Positions 10,810-19,483 of a DNA stretch of 64,000 nt are shown in pieces (the stretch's first letter is position 1; the number at the start of each line of letters is the position of its first letter). The stretch is from NCBI GenBank assembly GCA_020200135.1, contig JAIVJI010000072.1:1-64000 (forward strand), given 5' to 3'. The notes below the pieces were generated by a model. The model saw nothing but the letters and a program-made list of their open reading frames with translations. It was not told the DNA's origin and did no database searches. The DNA is from Acidobacteriota bacterium. Lineage in GTDB: Bacteria > Acidobacteriota > Blastocatellia > Pyrinomonadales > Pyrinomonadaceae. Position numbers and translations under genes: made by a program.

Positions 10810-10823
10810 AGAGTCCCTGCGTG

Positions 10824-11963
10824 TCAGACGAACGCGGAAAAGACCTCGTTCGAGAGCAGCGCGCCCTCGGGCGTGAGCCGGAGCACGTCGCCGTCGAAGC
10901 GTAGGAGGCCGGCCTCGCCGAAGCGCGCGAGGTCTGCGGCGTAGTCGGCGCGCACGTCGCGCCGGTAGCGCGCGCGGTGCTCGGAGAGGTCTACGCCGCG
11001 CCCCAGCAGGCGCAGGCCGAGGAAGAGCGCCTCGGCGCCCGCCGCGCGCTCGTCCAGCTCGTCGAGCGTGACGACCGCCGCCCCCTCCTCCTCGACTGAC
11101 CTGACGTAGGCGAGCGCGTCGCGCTCGTTCGACCAGCGCGTGAGCCCCCCGTCGAACGAGTGCGCCGAGCAGCCGAAGCCGAAGTAGGGCGCGCCCGTCC
11201 AGTACTTCATGTTGTGCCGCGACTCTCGCCCGGCCACGCAGAAGTTGGAAATCTCGTACTGCTCGAACCCTTCGGCGCGCGTGCGCTCGACCATCAGGCG
11301 GTACATCTCGGCGGCGAGGTCGGGGTCGGGTTCGTCGTAGCGCCCGGCGCGAATCTGCTCGGCGAGCGGCGTGCCCTCGTGGACTTCGAGGAGGTAGAGC
11401 GAGAGGTGTTCGGGTCGGAGTCGCAGCGCCTCTTCGAGGTTGCGCGCCCAGGATTCGAGCGTCTGCCGCGGGAGGCCGGCGATGAGGTCGAGGCTGACGT
11501 CGTCGAAGCCCGCCCCGCGCAGCGCGTCGAACGTCCGGCGCGTGTCGTCGGCGGTGTGCGTGCGCCCGAGCCGCTTCAGCTCGCGGTCGTCGAAGGTCTG
11601 CGCGCCGAAGCTCGCGCGGCTGACCCCGGCGTCCCGCAGCGCGCGCAGGCCGTCGGGCGTGACGGTGCCGGGGTTCATCTCCAGGGTCACCTCGGCGCGC
11701 ACGCCAACGTCGAAGCGGCGTCGCACGGCTTCGAGCACGTAGGAGACCTGCGCGGGCGTGAGCAGCGAAGGCGTGCCGCCGCCGAAGTAGACGGTGTCGA
11801 CTTCGGCCCGACCTTCGACGCGAGTGAACGACTCTATCTCGCGCGCGAGCGCGCGGACGTACCGCTCGGCGAGCGCCCCCTCGTAAGCCCCCGTGGCGAA
11901 GTCGCAGTAGGAGCAGCGCGAGCGGCAGAAGGGGACGTGTATGTAGACTCCTGCGCGATTCAT
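10824..11963 (-). CDS. hemW: HemW-type radical SAM protein
   Basis: This 379-residue protein opens with [16 protein letters not shown], where Cys13, Cys17 and Cys20 bind the radical SAM iron-sulfur cluster. It continues with [11 protein letters not shown] and the HemW-type core, then [11 protein letters not shown] near the heme-binding part and a small C-terminal wing. HemW family members were once called oxygen-independent coproporphyrinogen oxidases, but characterised ones handle heme rather than carry out that reaction. It is the first gene of the hemW-ltaE-cmk-ribE run, with a TATAAT just upstream. Confidence 0.92.
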   Translation of the reverse strand: MNRAGVYIHVPFCRSRCSYCDFATGAYEGALAERYVRALAREIESFTRVEGRAEVDTVYFGGGTPSLLTPAQVSYVLEAVRRRFDVGVRAEVTLEMNPGTVTPDGLRALRDAGVSRASFGAQTFDDRELKRLGRTHTADDTRRTFDALRGAGFDDVSLDLIAGLPRQTLESWARNLEEALRLRPEHLSLYLLEVHEGTPLAEQIRAGRYDEPDPDLAAEMYRLMVERTRAEGFEQYEISNFCVAGRESRHNMKYWTGAPYFGFGCSAHSFDGGLTRWSNERDALAYVRSVEEEGAAVVTLDELDERAAGAEALFLGLRLLGRGVDLSEHRARYRRDVRADYAADLARFGEAGLLRFDGDVLRLTPEGALLSNEVFSAFV

Positions 11964-11979
11964 GTTCGACGGTTTCGCG

Positions 11980-11985
11980 ATTATA
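11980..11985 (-). promoter_or_regulatory. Candidate -10 box of the hemW operon
   Basis: TATAAT reads on the minus strand at 11985-11980, 17 bases before the hemW start codon. I see no good -35 at the usual distance, so the transcript would have a very short leader. This is a weak call. Confidence 0.3.
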
Positions 11986-12070
11986 ACACGCGCGCGCGGG
12001 CGCCGTCGGCCGTGTACGTTTGGCGACAGACACGCGCGCGGCCATGTACGCTTTTAGCAAAGGCCGTGTA

Positions 12071-12338
12071 TGACTTTACGCGGCGCGTGATAGTACCAAG
12101 TCGCGCGGGCGATTTTCGCCGCGCGGGGAAAGTCGCGTAAAGCGGAAGACTTTATTTTCTAAAACTCGACGCGCGTGGTATGGCACCACGTGGCATAAAT
12201 TTTGTTGTGTTAAGGAACAAAAGCACAACAGGGTGGATGACTGCGCGTGGCCGTCTCATCGTTTCTTACCCTTGAATAGTCCACGCGCTTCGTCCGAAGA
12301 CTTGAACCTGACAACACCCAATCTGGAGGAAGCGATTT
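12071..12338 (+). other. Structured AT-richer leader region before the 25-residue ORF
   Basis: No gene lies in the 375 bases between hemW and the small ORF at 12339. The stretch holds nested inverted repeats: ACTTTACGCG (12073-12082) pairs with CGCGTAAAGC (12134-12143) around a GC hairpin (12102-12124). Further on, CGTGGT-atggc-ACCACG forms a hairpin near 12173-12189, and a partial repeat GTTGTGTT/AGCACAAC follows near 12200-12230. It is less GC-rich than its surroundings. It may be promoter and 5' leader of the small ORF. No known riboswitch class is recognised. Confidence 0.35.
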
Positions 12339-12416
12339 ATGGTTGACAACATGGAAGGAACTGGTGGCGGTAGCACCGGCGGCGGCGGCGGCTCTTCGAG
12401 CGGCGGCGGCCAGTAG
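12339..12416 (+). CDS. 25-residue Gly/Ser-rich peptide, own ribosome site and terminator
   Basis: An ATG at 12339 follows a strong ribosome binding site (CTGGAGGAAG, about 7 nt spacing). The 25-codon frame ends in TAG at 12414-12416. The peptide starts MVDNMEGTGGGS, then is almost only glycine and serine, and ends GGGQ. A perfect 12-bp stem terminator follows at 12493-12524 with nothing else coding between, so the peptide appears to be the sole product of its transcript. It has no signal peptide, no cysteine and no membrane helix. It could be a real microprotein, a precursor peptide, or a leader on a regulatory RNA. The case rests on the ribosome site, codons and terminator, since no family is recognised. 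Confidence 0.5.
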   Translation: MVDNMEGTGGGSTGGGGGSSSGGGQ

Positions 12417-12492
12417 CCTAACGGGCGCGTTGAGCCGCGCTCGGCCCTGACAGGGCTGAGCCGTGCGAGTGTCCGAACAAGGGGTTAAAGGA

Positions 12493-12530
12493 TGAGGCGC
12501 ACGAACTTTCGCTCGTGCGCCTCAAGTTTT
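12493..12530 (+). terminator. Rho-independent terminator after the small ORF
   Basis: TGAGGCGCACGA (12493-12504) and TCGTGCGCCTCA (12513-12524) form a perfect 12-bp stem with an 8-nt loop, followed by AGTTTT. It ends plus-strand transcription from the small ORF before the convergent dipeptidase gene, whose stop is at 12554. Confidence 0.8.
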
Positions 12531-12553
12531 AGCCCGCCTCAAATTCTACGACC

Positions 12554-13936
12554 CTACCTCGCGGCCGCGCCGAGACGGCGCAGGCTCCCCTCGCCGCTGA
12601 CCTTGCGGCGGCCGGCCACGCGCTCGACCTCGTCGAAGGCGCGCAGGAGGTTACCGCCGAGTATCTTGAGCACGTCGCGGTCCGAGTAGCCGCGCCGCAG
12701 CAGCTCGTAGGTGATGTTCGGCAGGTCGGCCACGTCCCTGATGCCCTCGGGCAGGAAGCCGACGCCGTCGAAGTCCGAGCCGATGCCGACGTGGTCGACG
12801 CCCGCGACCTTCGCGACGTGGTCGATGTGGTTGACGATCATCGAGAGCGTCGTGTTCGGGATGGGGTTGACCTCGTTGAGCTTCTGCAACTCCTCTTCCA
12901 GGCGCTTCGGGTCGTCCTTGTAGCGCTCCCTCAGCTCGCCGCGCTGCCCCCTGAGCTTCTCGTCGCGCCCCAGCGCCGCGACGCGCACCTTCTCGTCCAG
13001 GAAGACCGGGTAGAAGTTTATCATCACGACGCCGCCGTTCTGCGCGATGCGCTTCAGCAGCTCGTCGGGCACGTTGCGCTTGTGGTTCGAGAAGGCGCGC
13101 GCCGAGGAGTGCGAGGCGATGACCGGCGCCTTCGACACGTCGAACACGTCCGACATCGTCTTGTCCGAGACGTGCGAGATGTCGACGAACATCCCGAGCC
13201 GGTTCATCTCGCGCACGACCTCGCGCCCGAAGTCCGACAGCCCGTTGTGGCGCGACGTGTCGCAGCAGGCGTCGGCCCACTCGTTGGTGTTGTTGTGCGT
13301 GAGCGTCATGTAGCGCACGCCGAGCCGGTAGAATTCGCGCAGCGCCGCGAGCGAGTTCTCGATGGCGTGCCCGCCCTCGATGCCGAACAGCACGCCGACC
13401 TTCCCCGACTTCTTCGCGCGCCGGATGTCGGCCGCCGAGGCGGCGAACACCAGGTCGTCGGGGTACTTCTCAAGCATCCTGTAGCTGACGTCTATCAGGT
13501 CGAGCGCGCGCCGCGCGGAGCCGCCCCGCGTCGCGTAATTCTTCGCTATCCAGTCCGGCGCCGCGTACTGCCTGTCGACGTAGATGGAGAAGAACGTCCC
13601 CGTCATTCCCGACTGCTTCAGGCGCGGGATGTCGGTGTGGTACTTCCCCGCCGAAGGCACGCCGAGGTCGTAGTCCTCGTCGGCCATGATGGTCGGGATG
13701 TCGTTATGCCCGTCCACGACGACGGCCTTCCTGTGCAGCGCCAGCGCGCGCTTCCAGAGCTTCTCGTCCCGCTGCGGCGCGGCGGCCGCCTGCGGCGCGG
13801 GCTGCGTCCGGGGCGCACGCCCCTTCGCGCCGGCGCCGTCGCGTGCGGCCTCGGCCTTGCGGACGGAGACGTTTGCGGTCGCGGGCGCGAAGGCGGCCGC
13901 GCAAGCCAGGACGAAGGCGGACAGCTTCCTTTTCAT
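12554..13936 (-). CDS. Exported M19 family membrane dipeptidase
   Basis: This 460-residue zinc dipeptidase of the renal dipeptidase family (M19) cleaves dipeptides, often D-containing ones from peptidoglycan. It has a signal peptide at the N terminus (KLSAFVLACAAAFAPATA). The zinc ligands His77 and Asp79 are in VVDGHNDIP. The bridging Glu is in GIEGGHAIEN, further histidines in FVDISHVSD and VIASHSSARAF, and the C-terminal block is HVGIGSDFDGVGFLPEG. It should act in the periplasm. A TATAAT lies at about 13984-13989 on the minus strand, some 45 bases upstream of the start. It is convergent with the small ORF and separate from the sensor gene upstream. Confidence 0.92.
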   Translation of the reverse strand: MKRKLSAFVLACAAAFAPATANVSVRKAEAARDGAGAKGRAPRTQPAPQAAAAPQRDEKLWKRALALHRKAVVVDGHNDIPTIMADEDYDLGVPSAGKYHTDIPRLKQSGMTGTFFSIYVDRQYAAPDWIAKNYATRGGSARRALDLIDVSYRMLEKYPDDLVFAASAADIRRAKKSGKVGVLFGIEGGHAIENSLAALREFYRLGVRYMTLTHNNTNEWADACCDTSRHNGLSDFGREVVREMNRLGMFVDISHVSDKTMSDVFDVSKAPVIASHSSARAFSNHKRNVPDELLKRIAQNGGVVMINFYPVFLDEKVRVAALGRDEKLRGQRGELRERYKDDPKRLEEELQKLNEVNPIPNTTLSMIVNHIDHVAKVAGVDHVGIGSDFDGVGFLPEGIRDVADLPNITYELLRRGYSDRDVLKILGGNLLRAFDEVERVAGRRKVSGEGSLRRLGAAAR

Positions 13937-13999
13937 CGTCGGTCCCTACTTTTCGACAGATAGTTTCGGCCGGAGAGCGAGCGGATTATAAAGCGCCGG

Positions 14000-15347
14000 T
14001 CAGGCGTTTGTCCCGCGGCGCAGGTGTTCGAGGGCGCAGTCGATGCCCTCCTGCAAGGTCTTGCGCGTGTTGATGCCCGAGAGGTCGACGCCGAGGCGGA
14101 CGAGGCTGCGCGCGACGCCCGCGCGGATGCCCGTGAGGACGACCTCCGTGCCCAGCAGGCGCGCGGCACGGGCGGCGCGGACGAGCGTGTCGGCGACGTG
14201 CGCGTCCACAAGGGGCACGCCCGTGATGTCGATGATGGCGGCGGGGGCGCGCGTCCGCTCCAGCCCCCGCAGCAACGCCTCGACCATGCGGCGCGCGCGC
14301 GCCGCGTCCATCTCGCCGACGAGCGGCATCAGCACCACGCGCTCGTCGAGCGGGATGAGCGGGGTCGAGAGTTTTTCGAGCAGCGCCTCCTGCACGCGTA
14401 TGACCTCTTCGCGCAGCCGCGCGCGCTCGCCTTCGGCGCGCTGCCGCTCGATGACCTGACCCATCTGGCTGCCGACGTTGACCATCATCGAGAGCAGCGC
14501 CTCGTCGGGCGGTCGCATCTCGCGGCTGAAGAATTCGAGGACGGCGACCACCTCGCCGCGCATCACGACGGGGAAGGCCAGCGCCGCGTGCAGCCCGGCG
14601 CGCCCGGCCGGGGCCGAGCGCGGGAACGTCGGGTCGGCCGCGAGGTCTTCGACCCAGACGGGCTCGCCGCGCCCCCAGACCTGGCTCGGGAGTCCCGCCT
14701 CGCCGCGCGCGAAAGTCCTCCCTCTCGAAAGCCGCTCGAACTCTTCGAGCTCGACGCCCGGCGCGCGCCACGCCTCGACGAAGCTCAGCACCTCCGCCTC
14801 GCGGTCGGGCGCCCAGACTATCCCCAGCTCCCAGCCCAGCGCCTCGCACACGGCGCGCAGCACGCGCGGCACCGCCTCCCGGAAGTCGGCCGACTCGGCG
14901 AGAGAGCGCGTCACCTCGTACTGCGCGCCGAGTCGCGCCTCCGCGCGCTTGCGCGCCGAGGTGTCACGCGCGACGCCGGTGAAGTGTCGGCGCCCGGCGA
15001 GCACGAACTCGCCGAAGGAGATTTCGAGCGGCACCTCGCGCCCCGACTTGTGAAGACCCGGCAGCTCGACGCCCTCCCACGAGATGTGCCGGACGCCGGT
15101 CCCCGACGTAGCGCCGCATCCCCGCCTCGTGTACGCGGCGCATGTAGTCGGGCATCAGCATCGTCAGCGGCGCGCCGAGCATCTCCTCGGCCGCGCGGCC
15201 GAAGACGCGCTCGGCCGCGCGGTTGACGAAGAGGATGGTGCCCGCCTCGTCGACCGTCACCACGGCGTCCGCCACCGTCTCCATCACGGTGCGGCTCCGC
15301 GCCTCCGCCGCGCGCAACTCCTCCAACTCTCTCTCGTTCAGAGACAC
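14000..15347 (-). pseudogene. PAS-GAF-STAS stressosome-like sensor, single frameshift
   Basis: Read through one frameshift, this is an RsbR-type sensor: a PAS domain (VMETVADAVVTVDEAGTILFVNRAAERVFGR), a PAC tail (EVPLEISFGEFVLAGRRHFTGVARD), a GAF domain (LAESADFREAVPRVLRAVCEALGW...), a coiled linker, and a C-terminal STAS domain (LIPLDERVVLMPLVGEMDAARA...IIDITGVPLVDAHVADTL). The frames join at the C run 15101-15104 on the plus strand, where one base too many shifts MRRYVG-TGVRHISWEGVEL out of frame. Translation of the downstream part alone could start near 15034. In RsbR proteins the residue after VVD is a phosphorylated Thr. Here it is Ala, while the second site (NTRKTLQEG) is kept. The frameshift may be a sequencing error, real decay or phase variation. 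Confidence 0.8.
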
Positions 15348-15423
15348 TAACGCCTTCCCTTCCCGACGCTTCTGCTTTCGGTGCTTTGCCCGAGACTATG
15401 TGACAGGCGGGACCAAAACACAA

Positions 15424-15463
15424 GAGTCCCCGCGTCCGGGACGAACCGCGGACGCGGGGACTC
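15424..15463 (-). terminator. Terminator of the beta-propeller gene
   Basis: GAGTCCCCGCGTCC (15424-15437) pairs perfectly with GGACGCGGGGACTC (15450-15463). On the minus strand it follows the stop of the gene at 15478 and leads into TTGTGTTTTGG, so it fits a rho-independent terminator for that gene. Confidence 0.75.
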
Positions 15464-15477
15464 CTGTCAACTTCCCT

Positions 15478-17229
15478 TCAGCGCTTGCGGCCGACGGCGA
15501 AGAGGCTGGCGGAGGAGCGGACGTACATCACGCCGTCCGAGAGCGCGGGCGTGGCCATCAGCAGCTCGCCCATCGAGTTCGTGGCGAGGTGTTGGAAGGT
15601 CTTGCCCGCGGCGACGACGAGCACCTCGCCGTCCTCGTTCGAGAGGTAGAGCTTGCCGTCGGCCGCGACGGGCGACGCGCTGAAGCCGCTGCCGACGAGC
15701 GGGAGCCGCTGCCGGTACAGCTCCTCGCCCGTGCGCAGGTCGTATGCGTCGAGCAGCCCGTTGTTCGAGAGCACGTAGACGACGCCCCTGTAGACGAGCG
15801 GCGTCGGCATGTAGGAGCCGCGACCCGTGCGGCTCCACGCGACCGACTGGCTCTTCGACTCGCCCTCGGGGAGCGTGAGGTCGCCGCGCGCGCCGGCGCG
15901 CACGACGAAGATGGGACGCTCGGGCGCGCGCCCCGACGCGACGACGAACATGTCCTCGGCGAAGACCGGCGTGGGCGCCGTGATCTTCGAGCTGCGCCCG
16001 AGCCGCCACAGTTCGCGCCCGTTGCGCGGGTCGTAGCCGCGTATGTAGTTCGACGCGTTCGTCACCAGTTCCGGCCCCGCGGAGGTCTGCGCGACGGTCG
16101 GCGTGCCCCACGAAGGTATCTCTTCGCGCTCGGTCTTCCAGACGGTCTTCCCCGTCGCGGCGTCGAGCGCGAGCAGGAAAGAGTCGGCCTGCGTGTCGCA
16201 CTGGAGGATGACGAGGCCGTCCCAGATGACGGGCGAGCTGGCCGGCCCCCACTCGTAGGTCGGGATGTCGTAAGCGCCGAGGTCGAGCCGGCCGAGGTCA
16301 ACCCTCCAGAGCAGGCGCCCGCCCAGGTCGTACGCGTGGACGCCCTGAGAGCCGAACCACGCGACGACCACGCGGCCGTCGGTCGCGGGTGTCGAGTTGG
16401 CGTAGGTGGATTTGATGTGGCGCCTGTCGGCGGGCACGCCCCGGTGCGCGGTGCGCTCCCAGAGGATTTTGCCCGTCCGCCTGTCGAGCGCGTAGAGCAC
16501 CCAGCGCTGCGGCGAGCGGTCTTCCGAGGCGTCGCCGTCGCCGTAGAGGCCGGGGCGGAAACCGGCCTTCGGGTCGGCGCTGACCGCGCTCGTGACGAAG
16601 ACGCGTTCGCCCCACACGACGGGACTCGAATGCGCGAGCCCGGGGATGGGCGTGCGCCAGAGTATGTTCTCGCCGGTCTTGCCGTCCCAGCGGTCGGGGA
16701 GGAGCTGACCGTCGGCCACGCCCGAAGCGCGCGGCCCGCGGAAGGACGGCCAGCCCGCGCCGCGCGTCTCGGGCTCGGGGCGCGCGGGCGCGCGCGCCAC
16801 GGCCGTCCTCACGATGCGGCGCGCGGTCTTCGGTCTTGCCTCCCCGGCGGGCGCCCACGTGCTGCGGTTGAGAATCATCCGGCGCGGCGTGCAGTCGTCG
16901 GAGACGAGGTCGAAGCGGACGCGCGCGCCGTCCAGAGTGACCTTGTAACGCCCGACGCCGTCGCAGCCCTTCGGGCCGCCCTTCGTGGACAGCTCGACCT
17001 CGCCGCCTCTGGCCTTCCAGTCGCCGCTCATCGCGGGCCAGCGGTCGCCTTCGAGCTTGAACGTCCCGGCGGGGTCGAAGCGCGCGTTGAAGACGCCGAA
17101 CTTCAAAGGCGTCGAGGGGAGCCGCACTTCGCCCTGCCGCCCCGCGACCGGCGGCGCCAGCAGCGCGCACGCCGCCGCCGACACACACGCGAGCGCCAGC
17201 CGGAGCCTCACGCGGGTCTCTCTTTTCAT
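15478..17229 (-). CDS. Exported PQQ-type beta-propeller protein
   Basis: The product has 583 residues. After a signal peptide ([20 protein letters not shown]), residues 35-130 form a small domain of unknown kind. From about residue 155 ([15 protein letters not shown]) to the end are repeated PQQ/YWTD-like blades such as [28 protein letters not shown] and [22 protein letters not shown], which make a beta-propeller as in BamB or quinoprotein dehydrogenases. I see no heme c motif and no clear PQQ or calcium ligands, so a scaffold or binding role is likelier than catalysis. The chosen start is the ATG at 17227-17229, which gives the signal peptide. The frame stays open further upstream over the neighbouring gene. 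Confidence 0.85.
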   Translation of the reverse strand: MKRETRVRLRLALACVSAAACALLAPPVAGRQGEVRLPSTPLKFGVFNARFDPAGTFKLEGDRWPAMSGDWKARGGEVELSTKGGPKGCDGVGRYKVTLDGARVRFDLVSDDCTPRRMILNRSTWAPAGEARPKTARRIVRTAVARAPARPEPETRGAGWPSFRGPRASGVADGQLLPDRWDGKTGENILWRTPIPGLAHSSPVVWGERVFVTSAVSADPKAGFRPGLYGDGDASEDRSPQRWVLYALDRRTGKILWERTAHRGVPADRRHIKSTYANSTPATDGRVVVAWFGSQGVHAYDLGGRLLWRVDLGRLDLGAYDIPTYEWGPASSPVIWDGLVILQCDTQADSFLLALDAATGKTVWKTEREEIPSWGTPTVAQTSAGPELVTNASNYIRGYDPRNGRELWRLGRSSKITAPTPVFAEDMFVVASGRAPERPIFVVRAGARGDLTLPEGESKSQSVAWSRTGRGSYMPTPLVYRGVVYVLSNNGLLDAYDLRTGEELYRQRLPLVGSGFSASPVAADGKLYLSNEDGEVLVVAAGKTFQHLATNSMGELLMATPALSDGVMYVRSSASLFAVGRKR

Positions 17230-17245
17230 AAGCGTCGTCACCCTT

Positions 17246-17656
17246 CTAATCGATGGAAGAGACGTAGTCCGCCGGAAGCCCCGTGCGCCCGGCGAGTTCC
17301 CTGAGCCGCGAGGCGTACCGCGGATTCCGCTCGCCGTCCGCGGGCGGCTCGGGGAGGTTGAAGCAGAGCGCGGGCGCGACGCCGCCGTCGGCCGCCCGCG
17401 CCGACACGACCTCGGGGCGGTAGGCGCTGACCGACTCCTCCGAGTAGAGCGCGTCAACCTCCCCGGGCGTCAGTGTGTAGAGCACGCCGTAAACGGTCGA
17501 GCCCGCGCGCGGCACGAGCGTCGCGCGCTCGCCGATGACCAGGCGGAAGCCCCCAACCGACGCCACGCGCCGCCCCTCCGGCCTCAAGCCCTTCCCGCGC
17601 AGCAGAGCCTCGTCCATGAACAGCCCGTAAAAGAAAACCTCAACCCTCTCGGCCAT
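17246..17656 (-). CDS. Gamma-glutamylcyclotransferase-like (AIG2-type) protein
   Basis: This small protein of about 136 residues has the family's opening strand [20 protein letters not shown], where FFYGLFM matches the substrate-loop motif YGSL/F, then [18 protein letters not shown]. Family members cyclise gamma-glutamyl groups or have unknown small-molecule roles. Substrate is not predictable here. The GTG at 17674 has a GGAGG only one base upstream, too close to be used, so I take the ATG at 17654-17656. It overlaps nothing and precedes the propeller gene by 16 bases in the same direction, so they may be co-transcribed. Confidence 0.7.
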   Translation of the reverse strand: MAERVEVFFYGLFMDEALLRGKGLRPEGRRVASVGGFRLVIGERATLVPRAGSTVYGVLYTLTPGEVDALYSEESVSAYRPEVVSARAADGGVAPALCFNLPEPPADGERNPRYASRLRELAGRTGLPADYVSSID

Positions 17657-17803
17657 CTCGCTCTTTACTGCCACACCTCCGATTACGCCTTGAGAACTAT
17701 CGCGTCGGCGGTCGGGTGCATGCCGTTGTCAGGCGGCGAACCTTTGCGCAACTATATCGAGGAAGTCACTACAAGAGTTACTCGGCAGACGGTATGACCT
17801 CCA

Positions 17804-18398
17804 CTAGGAGCGCCTCTCAGCCTGCTCGCTCTCCAGTGCCCGCTCAGCTTCTTTGACACTAATCACCTGGGTCGGTTTGTGCGTAGCCACGTAAACCGCC
17901 GCCGCGATAGCCGCCCCGATAAGAGGGGCAATAATAAATAACCACAGCTGACTTAAGGCCCACCCACCCACAAAGACAGCCGGCCCAATGCTGCGCGCCG
18001 GGTTGACCGAGGTGTTGGTCACGGGAATACCCACCAGGTGTATGAGTGTGAGCACGAGCCCGATGCCGATACCCGCAAAGCCGACAGGCGCTCTGATGTC
18101 CGTAGCTCCCAGCACGGTAAACACCAGAAAGAAAGTCAGTATTATTTCAACCAGAAAGGCGGAGAGCAGGTTGTAATGACCCGGAGAGTGCTCGCCATAG
18201 CCGTTGGCGGCGAAACCCGCCACCGATGCATCATAACCGCCCGGCGCCCCTTTGGCGACGAGCAACAGAAGGCCCGCGGCCAGAATCGCGCCCACGACTT
18301 GGGCCGCGATATAACCGGGTGCATACTTCGCATCCATCTTCCTGCTAATGAAATACGAGCACGAAGGTGCCCACGAGCTCGGCCACATATCTGTTCAT
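17804..18398 (-). pseudogene. aqpZ: Aquaporin Z-type gene with internal deletion
   Basis: A strong ribosome site (AAAGGAGGCAAGG) precedes the ATG at 18396-18398, which begins MNRYVAELVGTFVLVF, a normal aquaporin first helix. Two codons later the frame stops. A shifted frame then continues FISRKMDAKYAPGYIAAQVVG to the end, with the second NPA motif (NTSVNPARSIGPAVF) and the last helices intact. The segment holding the rest of helix 1, helix 2 and the first HLNPAVT motif is missing, roughly 50-60 residues by family comparison. The remaining 194-codon frame cannot form a water channel alone. This is a pseudogene, or an assembly collapse, and the short junction overlap suggests a simple deletion. 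Confidence 0.85.
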
Positions 18399-18585
18399 GT
18401 CCTTGCCTCCTTTAGAATCAAGAGTGAACTTTCAAAGTTGAGTTGCCCTTTGTCTCTTTACACCTCGGCCCTCCGTGTGTGGGTGCCATACTACAGCGCC
18501 CGCAGCCATCCCTGAAAACAATTCAACCGCCACCGCTCAAACTAGTGCAGCGTCGTTCACTGTTACTTGCGCCACCTCTTTGTCC

Positions 18586-18689
18586 GCCTAACGTCCGGCG
18601 CTAAGCCGCCGCGCACACAACTTTGAAGCCACGCAAGTTCACGATGAGAGGCCCGCTAATTCGCGGTCGACTTGAGCGCCTTGTTAGGT
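18586..18689 (-). other. attC: Integron attC recombination site
   Basis: Read on the minus strand, R'' is ACCTAAC (18689-18683), matching RYYYAAC. R' is GTTAGGC (18592-18586), matching GTTRRRY. Inside, AAGGCGCTCAAGTC (L'') pairs imperfectly with GGCTTAGCGCC (L') with an unpaired base, as attC sites do. Length is 104 nt. The site starts inside the last codons of the upstream gene, and this explains its NKALKSTAN tail, a protein ending I recall from other cassette genes. Stem arms and cores are all placed correctly, so I regard this as a true attC. Confidence 0.8.
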
Positions 18690-19267
18690 GCGGCCTCCAA
18701 GAGAAATTCACTCGGTGAGCTACCTTCCTGCAAATGAAGGAAAGCTCTTGTAAGCTGGACTTCGCTTTCTGCAAATCTCTTTAGTTCGCTATCTTCACGT
18801 TCAAAAGTAGGTGAACGCCTCTTACGATTCACCTCATTCATTCGCTTATATAAACCTTCAAATTGAATATAGAGGTTCTCGTCTTTATACCTACTTCGTA
18901 CATTCTTAATACCCTCCTTGAACATGCAAAAATAATGCTCGACGTACCAAGACTGCGCTTCCCACATGGCACTGTCGGGGATTGCTTTCATCTGTAAATA
19001 AATACCAAGCTCCTCCATGAACTCGGCGACATATTCATCTACACCATCGAAATCCCGCTTCCCGATCAGCCAATCTGAGCACACTTTATGACGCGCGCGA
19101 AGCATTGATTCAGAATTCCATCGGCTATGTATGGTATTCAACCCTTGAACAACATGGGCGGCTGTCTGAACCTTTACTTGAAAATATATGAGGATAAGGG
19201 TTGCTGCGACTACAAAGAATTGCATCATTGCCCAGAACCAATCTTGTTGCAGCATATCCGTCAGCAT
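18656..19267 (-). CDS. Integron cassette gene, membrane-anchored helical protein, DUF4760-like
   Basis: This 203-residue protein has one N-terminal membrane helix (FWAMMQFFVVAATLILIYFQ, about 10-29) followed by a charged, mainly helical cytoplasmic region (WNSESMLRARHKVCSDWL...YVAEFMEELGIYLQM). It resembles DUF4760 proteins of unknown function, though that match is from memory. Its codon and base use is clearly more AT-rich than its neighbours, as expected for a captured cassette. The last residues are encoded by the attC site. The chosen ATG at 19265-19267 has AGGAGA 7 nt upstream; an ATG at 19309 is in frame but lacks one. An upstream GTTAGGT core (19312-19306) marks the other cassette boundary. 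Confidence 0.8.
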   Translation of the reverse strand: MLTDMLQQDWFWAMMQFFVVAATLILIYFQVKVQTAAHVVQGLNTIHSRWNSESMLRARHKVCSDWLIGKRDFDGVDEYVAEFMEELGIYLQMKAIPDSAMWEAQSWYVEHYFCMFKEGIKNVRSRYKDENLYIQFEGLYKRMNEVNRKRRSPTFEREDSELKRFAESEVQLTRAFLHLQEGSSPSEFLLEAAPNKALKSTAN

Positions 19268-19305
19268 AGATTCTTCTCCTAACCTCAAGGCTGAGCAGAA
19301 AGTAA

Positions 19306-19312
19306 ACACCTA
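19306..19312 (-). other. Upstream cassette boundary core (GTTRRRY)
   Basis: GTTAGGT on the minus strand matches the GTTRRRY recombination core and lies 39 bases before the cassette gene start. With the R' core at 18592-18586 it would delimit a cassette of about 720 bases. No complete attC or recognisable attI precedes it, so this would be an isolated insertion. Confidence 0.55.
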
Positions 19313-19397
19313 ACTACTATTGTGCCGAATGATTCGGTCTAGCTCCGTGGGTGAGACTCCCGGCGGAGGCGCCGCGCGGCGGTGCGGGGCGGCGGTA

Positions 19398-19425
19398 GTT
19401 ATATCATCGGGGGGAATCAGCGCAA
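19398..19425 (-). promoter_or_regulatory. Sigma-70-like promoter upstream of the cassette (copy B)
   Basis: On the minus strand TTGCGC (19425-19420), a 16-nt spacer and TATAAC (19403-19398) form a promoter reading towards the cassette gene, about 130 bases away. About 45 bases around it match the promoter at 20658-20685, including TTTTTAATG just upstream of the -35. It would serve as the cassette promoter in the absence of an integrase-linked Pc. Confidence 0.55.
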
Positions 19426-19483
19426 CATTAAAAATGGGGTTGAGGTCGGGCGTCGTGCTTAAGGCGCGCGGGCGCCGCAAACA

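Noticed and set aside
9766-12060. Single 764-codon frame over hemW and ltaE
   Set aside because: The upstream half is arginine-rich shadow sequence of hemW. The real gene starts at 10809 with [12 protein letters not shown].
18399-18585. A second attC or an integrase beside the cassette
   Set aside because: I found no second pair of matching cores with pairing L boxes and no recombinase gene in the window.
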